From Branchinecta lynchi (Eukaryota > Arthropoda > Branchiopoda > Anostraca > Branchinectidae), in NCBI GenBank assembly GCA_023053575.1, contig JAKZAP010000009.1, positions 15,853,869 through 15,917,868 of the forward strand: a DNA stretch of 64,000 nucleotides, given 5' to 3'. Position numbers and translations under genes: made by a program. The notes below the pieces were generated by a model. It ran no database searches, was not told the DNA's origin, and was given only the letters and a program-made list of their open reading frames with translations. The stretch's first letter is position 1. Every line of letters starts with the position of its first letter. This document shows positions 49,310 through 60,439 of this stretch, in pieces.

Positions 49310-49895
49310 GGATTTTTATTTAATAAAATCATCCGCTAATAAATGGAGTCCACAAAGGAAGTCTTGAATACAATCAGAATGAATAAATACAATGAGACAA
49401 TCAGGAAAGATGAACTAGTTCTAGGATTGAAATATACTATCGTTAAAATGAGAATTGCTAAGACAAAATATGGTGATAAGTTGGTTGTAGTCATTAATCG
49501 TAATGACAAACCATGTGATTTGTTTATAACACAGAAATATAATGCCATTGCTAACGAATTACTTTTAAAGAAAAATCTAGTTTTGCAACCGATTGTACGC
49601 GAAAACAAGAACAAAGAAACATATGTGGATTTAGAACTGTTTACTCAGTAATATTTGAATAAAAATGTAAAAAAAGAAGTAGTAGTATTTTAGTGTATAT
49701 TGTAGTATTGTATATGTAGTAAAGGGTAATATTTCTCATTTCTTGTATCCTTTATTTTGGAAGTAAGAAAATAAAAATGTTCTTAAAAAGGGGGATAATT
49801 TGGTAAAAAGGATGTTAAAATTTAAGAAATTGATGTTAAAATGGGGTTTTGAAATTGGGGGGAGGGTGGAGTGGGAGCGGCATTTATATACTACT
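49310..49895 (-). repeat. Right terminal inverted repeat of Polinton-2
   Basis: About 586 bp, ending TTTATATACTACT. It matches the left repeat in opposite orientation with several indels, including GTAGTAGTATTTTAGTGTAT sequence absent from the left copy. Confidence 0.9.
49343..49651 (+). CDS. Terminal-repeat gene (right copy, Polinton-2)
   Basis: 102 aa, intact, differing from the Polinton-1 protein at two residues (KDELVLG for KEELVLG and INRNDK for INHNDK) and from its own left partner at several. Start CGCTAATAAATG. Same OB-fold-like pattern as the other three copies. Confidence 0.72.
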   Translation: MESTKEVLNTIRMNKYNETIRKDELVLGLKYTIVKMRIAKTKYGDKLVVVINRNDKPCDLFITQKYNAIANELLLKKNLVLQPIVRENKNKETYVDLELFTQ

Positions 49896-51068
49896 GTTCT
49901 TTACTGAATTAAAACTAAAAATTTGAACAATGAAAGTTACAGATATAAAACGCGAATTATGCGACTGAAAATTCAAGCAAATATTCGCAAAATTGAAATA
50001 TTTGGAGACCTCTTGAAAATTGCTAATATTGCAATAAATAATTAATATCTTTCGCAAGACTGGAAAATAGAGCAAAATTAAAGAGTTTGGAAAATTTTCG
50101 CAAATTTCGCAAATTTTTTTTGGGGAGTTGTGCCTCTTGAGACTATTCAGTCATATCAGGAGGGAGCAAAGGCTTGCACTTAGACCCAATTTGAGTGTGA
50201 TTTCGAGACGAGGATACAAACGATAAAAAAAGAAAGGGGCATTATTTGTGATTACAGATTATATATCATTGGTTAGTAGGTTGAAAAAGAACGGGATTGG
50301 CATGGACCGAGGCTTCGTATCCGAAGCCAGTCCTTGCAAATTAGATTCTTCTGTTGATTTGACTTGATAAAATAATATTGTTAAATCAGAAATATTCTAT
50401 TCTTAACTACGCCAAACAGTTAGCTTAGCAGAAACTGTAATGCTTGGCCCAATCAGAGGGGTTTCGAACTTATGAAATAAGTTACAGTCAGGTACACTTA
50501 CTTACTTTGTAGAATCAGTATATCGGTCTGCACCAATCGGGTGCTGGAGCCTGAAGCTCTGTTGAGGATATGCATGTGATTTATGTGACATTATTTTACT
50601 TCTATATCATTGTTTTTAAGTCCACTGTAATAATCAAGGGTTCCGGCTAACGGCTAAGAGTAGAATAACTGGACGCAACTTCATTCGCAAACTTGACTGT
50701 ACAATGATGTCTTAAGTACATTGGTATCCAGTGAGTGTAAGAATAAGCTTGTGCGTGCACAAAGGGTAAGTGTATGTGAAGCAAAAAGTGCTGGTCGGAT
50801 GTGTTCTTAGTTCGAATGCGTTAAGCGCTGGCAGAACAAAGATAAACAAGGGAGGGGAGTGTAAAGCGAAGGTGAAGGTTGATAGTGACAAAATAATTAC
50901 TGAAGTGAACGAACACACGCATTCACCTCAAGCTCTTGTCAGTGAGGTGTTAAAAGTGAAAGATCAAATAAAAACCCATGCCACTCAGTATAACGACCCC
51001 ACCACCACCAAATCCTTTCCCAATTCCTTCCCCTTCTTGGCGAGGAAGCTGCAGTTAGGTGCCGTTAG
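49896..51068. other. Spacer right of Polinton-2
   Basis: No supported gene or recognised repeat. It includes AT-rich sequence with short CGCAAA words (49980-50120). Confidence 0.4.
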
Positions 51069-51935
51069 TTTTTGGGATCCCAAAACGTAAGTGGAGGGAT
51101 ACCTATGACATCGCATAATTTGTCCGTCTGTCCGTCCGTCCATCTGTAAGCACGATAACTCTCGAAGGGAATGAGATATTTTGATGAAACTTGGTGTGAG
51201 GGCTCGTTGGGTCGTCGGACCAGTCAAGTTCGTAGATGGGCTTTGTAGCTCTACATTTAGGGGTGGGGGAGGGGATTCAAATTAAGGGACAAACAAAATA
51301 TTTTGAAACAGTTAATGTGATAGTCGATTATGGGGTAAGAAGACATGCTGAACACGATGGTGAAAACTATTTTGTCATCGGACAAGTAGTTCGCCCGGAA
51401 TCCGGCCAAAACCGAAAATCTGTTGGAAGTCAAAGTTTTATTTCTAGTTGATTAGATAAGCGATTTAGGGGTAAGAAGAGATGCTGAGTCCCTGTATGAC
51501 AATCATATTTTACCCGGACATATAGTTCGACCGGAATCCGGATGGGATCGGAAAATTTGTTATAAGCTAAATTTCTATTTGAAGTTGATTAGATGTTCAT
51601 TACCGGGGAAAGAAGATACCCTGATTTCTTCTTTGAGCTTTCTTTTTTTCGCCGGACAAGTAGTTCTGGAGTTTGGCCGGAACCGGGAAATTGGCAGAAG
51701 TGGCAGGAAGTTTTCGTCAAAACAGATATGACTTATAGGGGTAAACACACATGCTGAATCCAAATCTGAATTTGGTTTTCTCAGGTGATTAGCTATTTGG
51801 CCTTAATCTGTTTCTGAATTTTAATTGTAAAATGTTCAAGGAGTCTGGCGAAGACTGGATCTGGCTAAGACAAGACCCAGTTGTCTGGATCAGGTATTGA
51901 ATTTTTGGAATCCCATCGAAACCTTTGGTCTTGTT
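51069..51935 (+). repeat. Family B element, copy B4 (most complete)
   Basis: Starts TTTTGGGATCCCAAAACGTA, followed by AGGGATACCTATGACATCGC and a GTCC-rich run. Then come the CTCGAAGGGAATGAGATATT and GATGAAACTTGGTGTGAG blocks, AGGGGTGGGGG, and internal units with CGGAATCCGG cores (about 51400, 51535, 51680). It ends near TTTTTGGAATCCCATCGAAA, CCTTTGGTCTTG. B5 has the same beginning and end, so these are the family limits. No ORF. Confidence 0.8.
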
Positions 51936-52037
51936 CTTGTTGTACCAGAAGTCCGCTTGACTTAGAGTAAGTCAATAGAGTAGATCACGGGAAGTCAAGT
52001 TAAATGATTTGGATTCCTATTAAATGTAGAGGATTTG

Positions 52038-52142
52038 GTGGGGGGGGGGGGGGGGGGTATGGTCGTTTTTTTTGTCACCCGGGGGGGGGGGGGGTTGGTT
52101 CCGGGGTCTTAGCCGTTTTTTTTCGCCCGGGGGGGGGGGGTC
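52038..52142. repeat. Triple poly-G tract
   Basis: Three runs of about 12-18 G separated by GTCGTTTTTTTTGTCACCC-like and TTAGCCGTTTTTTTTCGCCC linkers form an imperfect tandem repeat. It could form G-quadruplexes. Run lengths are subject to assembly error. Confidence 0.8.
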
Positions 52143-54638
52143 TCGCCTAGACGCAATAATCAATTAGGTAAGAAGTGGAAAGGTAATGCAAAAGGAAAAC
52201 TTCAATACACGAGACATTGCACCAGTATCTCGATTTAAATAAAAGAGACTTCTTAGTAGGTTTGTTCGATATTCTTAATTGGAGACTCCCGGTCTCGCAA
52301 CTTCACTTGTTTAGTCCATTTGGCAACATCTTTAGTGTAGGAAATTCCATGTCTAAAAAATCTCTCGGCATTGTCAAGAGCTTGAAACTCACTCGAAAGC
52401 CACTAGCTCTATAAGCCCCCTAATTTTGCTTGGCTAATTTAATTTAACCTTAGCTTAAATATCTGTTTTTTTTTGTCACTGGAATTCGAAGAAATGGACA
52501 AGATAAACTCTACAGTACGAAAATTCTTTGTTAAATTTGAACAGTAGATGGCGATGGAAAAAAAGATGTATGCGATCGAACCAAATTTTCCCAAATAGTT
52601 CTGTCATCTAGACAACATCACAAATATCTTAAACTTGAGGTTTTTGAGTCTCTAACTACGTAAAAAGCTTTCTTATTCTTACGGATTGCAAATGTTACTT
52701 TCAGTCAAGCTAGAGTGGTGAAAATAGGATCAAGATATCAAGATTTTAATTGTAGTAAACCTATAAATGTTCCTACTTGTTGGAGGTGCTTCGTCAGTGA
52801 TGCGGGGCGAGAGAGGGGGAAAAGAAGCATAGTCTTGAGCGAGTTCTTTTGTTGCCGTTTGACAAGTTAAAATTTGTAGAGACAACACATTCCAGCTCAC
52901 AATCTTATTTCTCAGCTTTATTTTTAATTTTTCGCAGTTTGTCAGCGAATATTCGCATTTTCGCAAGATAAATTGGAGGTATGGAAATTGAACATCTGTA
53001 ATGAAAGTCAGCCACTGTTCTCCTCAGAACATTATCAGTACTCTTGGTAAAGTGGCTCTTCGAACCTACTTACTAAGGGGTGGGGAAAGTTTAAAATAAG
53101 TCTGTTGGAAGTTTTAGTCACCATGTGACTTTAAAGCCTCATTAGAAGTGTGACACGATAAAAAGAAAGTATGATCCAAACAGTCTTTTTTATTAAGAAC
53201 TTTTGACTGTAAAGCCTCATTCGAAGTGTGACACGATAGAAAGAAAGTAGGAAGACAAACAGTCACTTTTTATTAAAAACTAAGTTTGTATACTACTGTC
53301 TGTAAACTAGTGGTTTGCATCTTCTTTGCAATCTATTTATTATTTCACTACTTTTCTGTCTTTTCCCTACAATGAAGAAAAAATCTATTAGTCTTGTTGT
53401 TTTCTCAAAAAAATGTATAATAATAATAATAATAATAATATAATTGCAATAATAAGGCTTTCGCCTCTATAATACCCGACTCTGTGGCTTGATTAGATGA
53501 TGCAATGATAGAGGGAAAGACTCTTACCTTGAAAGATTTTTAAAGAAGCTGGATGGTATGTGACCTGATCTCTGTTTTAAGGACGAACCAGTTCGGAAAC
53601 CTTTCCCGCAAATCAAACTGGTACAAGAATGCAGAATGTTTGAGAGACATGCTTCTGGAGGAATTACGTGTCGGTAAGTTCACTGTCAAAATTTTCTCCG
53701 ACAAAGGTTTAAAGCTAACTGCAGTAGAGATAAGATTAATCCGAATTAGAGATGAGATTATCTTTTTAGAGACAAGATTAATCCCAGTAGCAAATACTGC
53801 AAGATTTTTTTTTTATATTGTCGTTCATGTTACAAGTTACACATGCCTTAACAATTTTGCTGTAGGAGATTCAGGAATGACTAGCCATACATGAGCCATG
53901 GAAAACAACTCCGACTGCCTTCTCTATAGGCATTTTATCGCGGTGTCCCACACAGTTTGTAGTATTTGTCACGGGAACTAAAAGTATTGCTCTGAAATGA
54001 TTTAGGAATGATTAGGTTCAATGTTGAAGGTTCAACTTTTTTTTTTATTCTTACTATAACTCATCCATAAACATTAATAATACGATACTCTGCACTTACC
54101 ATACAATTATTTCAGGGTTTTAACCGGAGAGAAGAAAAACATCAAATGGTTCAAACCCTTCCATTAAAACAAAATCGACCCAACGCTGAGTAGAAAAATC
54201 ACCGCACGAAATCGCCAACACCAAGCGAAATCAATCCAAACAAAAACAACAACAAAAATGTGGGAAGGGTAACTGAAAACCAGCATCACCAGAGGAAAAC
54301 ACATACAAAAAATACGGTAAGTAACCATGAAATACAACTAATCTCTAACTGTTAATTATATATTCTTCAACTTGTTAATGAGTGTCATGAATTGAAGAGC
54401 TGTCAACCCCTAGGCCCAACTAATCTAGCCCGAAAACCTCTGGTTTCTCCCGACGAAAGTAAAAGTGCAAATACGTCATAGGAACCGGCCTATTTAAGCA
54501 TATATATATATGTTCATTTTGTAGTAATTTGTAGTCAGTCCAAGTTGAGTTTTCCAATAAAGAACATCATAGTTCATTACAATGGGAATTTGGGATAGCT
54601 GTTTTTTTTTATACTTTGAAGGGATTTTGTAGAATCAG
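52143..54638. other. Intergenic region without a supported gene
   Basis: About 2.5 kb of mostly AT-rich unique sequence. It contains a direct repeat around TGACTTTAAAGCCTCATTAG / TGACTGTAAAGCCTCATTCG (53125 and 53205) with GTGTGACACGATA, and a (TAA)n microsatellite at 53418-53442. No coding signal. Confidence 0.4.
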
Positions 54639-54639
54639 T

Positions 54640-54938
54640 AGTTGCGTTTTTGATCGAAGTTTTGTTCGCCGTTCGCTTAGCCGGTTGCTTAATTTCCGTT
54701 CACTGTCGAAGTTCACGGGTTGCTTAATTAGTGTTTTTACGACTCCGGCGATCCTTGCCAGGTCGACGTTTCTTCGACGATTCAAGCAAACTTCGAACTT
54801 GCTAGCGCAGGAAGTTGGACGGTCAGAGTTTGAAGGACGAAGGAACTGTGACCAGCGACCAAAAACGGTATTTAAGCAGAGACCTTTGAGGTTGAAGGTA
54901 ACTTCAAACTTCGATCAAAAACGCAACTATTTTTAGGA
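54640..54938. repeat. MITE with 26-bp inverted ends, TAGTTGCGTTTTTGATCGAA
   Basis: The left end TAGTTGCGTTTTTGATCGAA continuing GTTT and the right end AAACTTCGATCAAAAACGCAACTA (in two parts) are perfect inverted repeats. The interior has weaker dyads (GAAGTT/AACTTC). The same outer TAGTTGCGTTT occurs at 28639-29046. Confidence 0.8.
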
Positions 54939-57081
54939 AACAAAATTTGCCATGAATTCAAAACAGAATAAGATGGAGAAAAACGAGACCTCTCTCAAGG
55001 TATTCTTTGATTTCGGATTTTCCATTTATGACGGTTATCATACTGGTGCTCTAGTATATAGGTTTCGTACATCAATACTTCGTACATCAATGTTCCGCCT
55101 TGCACCGGCCCCAGGGTAAAAATAGAGCTATAGTGGGGCGGTCTGGAAAGCTCTGCGGGCTTACTCGCCGTGTAAGCTTTCCGATGTTTTTATTTTCGTT
55201 CCGCTAGTTCTAGAAAGCGAACCCACTCCATACGCGGAAAGTGGAATTGACAACCCAGCGAGAAGTTGTAAAGGCGCAACGACGTCTTTTTTAATCAATA
55301 TGTCAAATTAGCTTAAATTAGCTTAAAACCAATTAGCTTAAAGTTTAGCAGAAAAGGGCTTGGATAGGATAATCTAGTTACCTATTCACTAGTTCACTAA
55401 AGTTGGCTTGAAGACCGGCTGGAAATGCGTTACTTTGTTGTTACTCTATTCACGAATAATCGAATTTTAAATAGTTGAATTTCCGTGTGATTTGTGGTAC
55501 TTCCATGCGCTTGTATTTTTGTTGTATGCCTTACGAGAAAGATTTATGGATGTTTTTTTGTTCAGGCACTAAGAAATCTTCACCAATCTCACCAATGCTC
55601 ACTGAAAAGCCGCGTGTTTGTTGAGATTACAATTTCCCGCGTCGTAGTAGAATTTTCGTTGTGGGGACGGCTGCAGATATTCTGAAGGTCAGAACTAGAG
55701 TAGATAGTGGGAAATAAAAAAATACCTTTGCAGAATCCAAATAATTCAGTGTATTCAGTTAAATGACGCAAAAGTAAGTTGGCTTTTCAGTTAAACTTTA
55801 AAGCTAGAACAGGTGAATAAAATATTTACAAAAAACACAAAAACAACAACAAATTAACTAATACACTTTACAAGATATGACCTGAAATAAATGTTAGAAC
55901 GAAACTGCGTAAGAATTGGGTTGTCGAATTGGCAGGATTAGGCAAAAACTAGTGTTGTTGTTTTCGTTTGTCCCTGTGCTCTGCGGATTCTCGCTGGCCT
56001 TTTCGAAAGCAAATCCCTGAGAACGCCAGAACCGCCCTAATAGTGTTCCAAGCAGCACCATCAATAGACATGACTTCATCTAATTTGTGCTGTCTTTCAG
56101 TGTGTAAGTCCAAGCGCCATTTAGTTGAGTTCTCTTCTTGACTATGATAGCTTGTGTAAATAAATGATTCTGATTCTGTAAGCTAGTTGGTTGGAAATTG
56201 ATTGATTGATATAAACGGTGTATAGGAGACAGGTTTACCTTAAAGCACACATGATACCGTTTTATTTCTTCCAGCTGATTTATACTAGGCCTTTTGCTTA
56301 TCTTCACGTGAAAGCCGCTGATTAATAAACTGTTATATTTCTCCAGTCGATGTAATCAACTATTTATTACACGCTCATAATGACAAAACATTTTGCTCAG
56401 GCTCTGACTGCAAGACTACTGAAATACAAAGCAATGAGCGAGATTCCCCCTATTTCGAATCAACCCCCGAGGCACTTCTACACAACTATTCCACGTGATT
56501 ACGAAGTACCAAACTAAAACACGTGGCCAACGAATACTGACAGGATTACAGAATACGTGACACAACAATTGACTAGCGGGTACAAACATTTCATAAACAA
56601 AAAGCATTCCCCAGTAAACGACTCGGAGTTCGTCAGGGGGCTGACTGTAGGGGCTTTAGTATTGACGGGGTTTTCAAAAACTACTTACGTTGGGCAGTAA
56701 GCAGCTGCCTAAAACACATCCGTTTCTGTTGACATGGCTAACACTTTTGTTTCGGAAGTCACTAGCTGCGTTCGTTGCACTCGGGGCTGTCTCTGGTGTT
56801 ATAGTCACCAGTGTCCGGTTCTTCCCTTAAAACGCGTTTTTTTTGTTTGCCTGTGAGTTGATGAAAACCGGCTAACGCCTCGCTGCAGCAGGGCTCACGA
56901 GCAGGTTCTGGTTAGTCTGTACCGGTGAGATAAAACCGGACACTGGTTAGTTCAAAAACGGGTTATAAGACTGGTGAGAAGTCACCGATGGATGCGGCTT
57001 ATAAGAAAAAACCGGAGACCACCGGTGAGAACTCCCGTGACAAAGAACGCAGCTGCTGACGACTTGTCTTCTAAAATTTCC
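54939..57081. other. Intergenic region without a supported gene
   Basis: About 2.1 kb with no gene or clear repeat seen. It has several short open frames with no features. Confidence 0.4.
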
Positions 57082-58001
57082 TTTTTGGGATACCAAAACG
57101 TAAGTGGAGGGATACCTATGAAATCGCAAAAGTTGTCCGTTTGTCAGTCTGTGCGCACTATAACTCTCGAAGGGAATGAGATATTTTGATGGAACTTGGT
57201 GTGAGGATTCTTTGGGTCAAAAGTAAGGTCGAGCTCGTAGATGGGCTATGTAGCCGTACATTTAGGGGTGGGAGAGGGTGTTTCAAATTAAGGGGCAAAA
57301 ATAATTATTTTTAAGAGTTATTGTAAGGAGACACGCTGAATCCAAATATGAAAGTTATTTTCTTGCAGGTCAAGTAGTTCACCCGGAATCCGGCGAAAAT
57401 CGGACCCAAAATTTGTCGACCAGTTTTCGGCTATAGCAGTCCCTACCCCTTTATTCTCAAACTAGTATAGATCTCCGCGTGGATGCCGACATTCATTTGG
57501 TTATTCTCTGTGACGTCGGAGAGATCTAGTGTAATCGAAGGTCGAAGGGGTTGATATATAGCGCTCAAACGAGGAAATATGTTCTTCAAGCGAGGATGTT
57601 GTTCAATGAGGATTCACTAGTAAAGTACAGGTCAAGTTCGTAGATGGGTCCTTTAGTCCTATCGTGAGAGGCAGAGGAGGATTTCGAATTTACGGTAAAA
57701 ACATGTATGTTTTATAAGCTAATAAGATATTCATTGAGGGCGTAAGGAGGTCCGCAGAATCCATATGTGAATCACCAATTCGGCTGAAACTTAGAAATTT
57801 GGTTGAAGCTCAAAGTTGTTTCTGAAATCAATTAAAGATGCGGTATCGGGGCAAAGAGATATGCTGAATCCGTTTTTGAACTTTATTTTAACAGTGAAAA
57901 TTTTCAAGGAATCTGACGAAGACTGAATGGCGAAGAAATGACCTAATTGTTTGAATCAAACGTTAGATTTTTGGGATCCCATCGAAACCTTTGGTCTTGT
58001 T
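57082..58001 (+). repeat. Family B element, copy B5
   Basis: Starts at TTTTTGGGATACCAAAACG (one mismatch in the palindrome), with the same block order as B4. It has degenerate internal units including CCGGAATCCGGCGAAAATCG (57382-57401), and ends ATTTTTGGGATCCCATCGAA, ACCTTTGGTCTTG. The central part is more diverged than in B1 and B4. Confidence 0.75.
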
Positions 58002-58796
58002 GTTTTAAAGTCCGAAACAGCATGCAACTGAATTGTGAGTTAAGCAAACTGCTTTCGAAACTCTAGGTCTTGTGAATCATTTTCTTCGAGATGCTCAAGC
58101 CTCGAGGCTTCAGTTCGTGACCAGGAAAAAATGTTTTGCTCAACGGTGTCCACGGTAACATGAAATAGGCTACTTTTATGCAATTCTGGGTAGGACACAA
58201 ATTGTTTGAAAACGAGGGTCTGAAAAAGACACAAAAAGAGCTGACACAAAGAAAGAACGGGCATGATACATGCATGGCTACTTCAACAGTACGCTTCCCT
58301 GGACCTTGGACCTATAATTTCAGTCGAGATTTCTTGCAGGGGATCTGCTTGAGTTTGACCGAGGCAATTACAAACACTGGGCAGTTTATATTGGCATAGG
58401 AAAAAATTCGGACCACGAAGTTGTTCATCTATGCAACCTAGGACGAAGTAGCCGCTGGTTCTCTTCTGGCTCTAAGTACAGAGAGGGCACCAATCAGACT
58501 GGAAAACCAATACAGTGCAATGTAAGTGATGGCACTAGTATCAGCATCGGTGCAGATAGCTAAGGAGTAGCTCCGATGTGGTAGGTATGAGACTAAACAT
58601 AGTTCACGGTTTGAAGCTTCGGTATTCTCGTCCATGGCCCGAAAGCAGTCAAGTCACGTTCAAGGAGTTGATTAATACTGCTGAAAATTGGAGGGGGGGG
58701 GGGGGGAGGCAATATTAGAACATTTAGTCTATATAATGCACGAATAACAGAAACCTGAATGAACCTTTTGACGTAACACTTTGCCGGCTCATTAAT
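58002..58796. other. Intergenic sequence, no supported gene
   Basis: Unique-looking sequence with a run of about 14 G near 58692-58706. Nothing assignable. Confidence 0.35.
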
Positions 58797-59162
58797 TTGT
58801 TCAATTGGCCCGGTAGCCAGAGGCGTCACGACTGGGGGGGGGGGGGGGGGTCCCCCACGAAGCCATCGGCCAGTCGGTAAAAAAATACCGTCATTCGTCA
58901 AAACATTTGATTTTTGTTCATGAAAACAGTCGGTTTTTCTGAAAATTGGTCGATTTTTCGTCAAAGTAGTGGGTTTTCTGAAAATCAGTGGGTTTTTCGG
59001 AGAATCAGTCGATTTTTTTCACAAATGTCATTTTTATTGTTGAAAACAGTCATTTTTTCTGCAGAAAAAGACGGTAAAAATTACCAGCCAGTCGGAAAAA
59101 TCCCTCGTCCCCCCCCCCCCCCCCCACAAAAACATTTTGGCTAGTAACGCCTGTGCCGGTAG
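58797..59162. repeat. MITE-like foldback with terminal poly-G/poly-C
   Basis: The left end CCGGTAGCCAGAGGCGTCAC and the right end GGCTAGTAACGCCTGTGCCGG are imperfect inverted repeats. Each is followed inward by a homopolymer: about 18 G near 58833-58850 and about 17 C near 59108-59125. Between them, short words such as CAGTCGGTTTTTCTGAAAAT recur in tandem (58925-59060). The ends recall MITEs with GTAGCCAGGGGCG-type termini, which I know only in general terms. Confidence 0.6.
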
Positions 59163-59425
59163 CTTTCATTTAACTTAGTGGCATTCATTAAACTTTTCCT
59201 TTGAAAATGTGGCGGATTTTCAGCAGAAATGGTTTAAAAACCTCAAAAGATATTTTTAAAGAAAGAGACACTGTCAGATATTTGGCAATTTTTTTACGTT
59301 TTACACATGCACCAGCTAAATACTTTTCTTTGGTGTTTCTGCTACGTGCTAATCTAACACCGTCAGCACGGGGCCTGTCGCACCATCGATGATGATGATA
59401 CATTTATATCCCATTTGTATGACAA

Positions 59426-59950
59426 CAAGAGCTAGAAGCTCATATGGAACTTCCAAGGCTGGGTCGGAGGATGAAAGTAGGAGTTTGCCAATTCGTGTGT
59501 TTGTTCTGATCCTTATGTAAGCAAAACCTTTGGGATAAGAATGCCATGGGCCCTTGGAAATTATGAGAATGTATCGTTTGTATAAAGTATTTTATTTTTG
59601 CATAAGGCTGTGATGATGCACACTTTAAGGGCGCTAGAAATTCATCTGTAAGCAAAACCCCTGAGGCAAAAGTGGTGATGAGCTCTTCTTGATCATGAAA
59701 ATATATATTTTGCTCAAAAGTATTTTTTGTACTCTGAGGAATACACTTGTAAGCAAACCCATTAAGGCAAACATGATCATGGGCCCTTGGCGATCATGAA
59801 TATACATCGTTTGGTCAAATTTTTTTTTTCACTGTTCTATTAAGATGCGCACTTTAAGAGTGCTAGAAGTTCATTTTTAAACAAAACCCTTGTGGCCAGG
59901 GGTGTCCCGAGGGGTTGTGGGTGTGGGGGGAGGGGGGCAGCGCACACACA
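59426..59950 (-). repeat. Family A-like element, copy A4, with a different minisatellite
   Basis: CAAGAGCTAGAAGCTCATAT at the left matches the family A 3' terminus in reverse (compare 42778-42797). Rightwards are three to four degenerate units of about 110-130 bp with AAGCAAAACCC, GGGCCCTTGG, GATCATGAA and TATTTTTT motifs. The 5' hairpin end is not recognisable. Confidence 0.55.
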
Positions 59951-60027
59951 CCCCAGAAAGCCTGTAGAAAAAACGGCCGGTAAATTTTGGGTGGTGTCGT
60001 GAAGCCGCGCCAGTTAAAATTTGTCAA

Positions 60028-60225
60028 ATTCCCCCCCTGTAGGGAATCTACCGGATTATTGCTCAGGGAACCTACCGGAAATTTGCTCAGGGGGTCTGCC
60101 GAAATCTACCGGAACTTGTCTCAGGTAATTTATTGGAGGTTGGGTCAAGGGATCTACCGGGATTTGCCCAACAGAATCCACTAGAATTCGGCTCAGGGAA
60201 CCTAATGGAATTTTGCTGCTTATTG
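60028..60225 (+). repeat. Short tandem repeat, about 32-bp unit
   Basis: Degenerate units built on CTCAGGGAACCTACCGGAAA (for example 60062-60085, 60092-60118, 60120-60150, 60180-60205). Six or so copies, decayed. Confidence 0.6.
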
Positions 60226-60439
60226 CATAAGTATAGACTCACAGCTTACCAGGATGACCCCGACACATAACCTACTAGAGTGATTCGTGCAGATAGACAA
60301 TACAGCGCACCGGAACGTTCCACGGTACGCCCGTTTCAACCGAAGTCTTTCACAACGAATCTACGTACCCGTTGCAAAAATTAGGTAACCTACTGAAAAT
60401 CCTTTCGAACTACAAATACTGTTCCTAACGACCCGACAC

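Larger units (their letters stand above)
29855..49895 (+). mobile_element. Polinton-2: decayed Polinton/Maverick with nested insertions
   Basis: Same gene order and strands as Polinton-1 and high identity throughout, in a 20,041-bp interval. The left end is AGTAGTTATATAAA and the right end TTTATATACTACT, which lacks one A. The flanks GCAGTT (left) and GTTCTT (right) do not match, so no target duplication is visible. About 6 kb of extra length comes from inserts at 34830-38653, 42778-44973 and 47689-47840, plus iteron expansion. Five genes are disrupted. The two terminal repeats differ from each other in indels and codons, consistent with an older insertion than Polinton-1. Confidence 0.93.

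Noticed and set aside
52480..53900. Possible host exon with 113-codon frame at 53553-53894
   Set aside because: No domain, no homologue recognised, no convincing splice or start context; likely chance.
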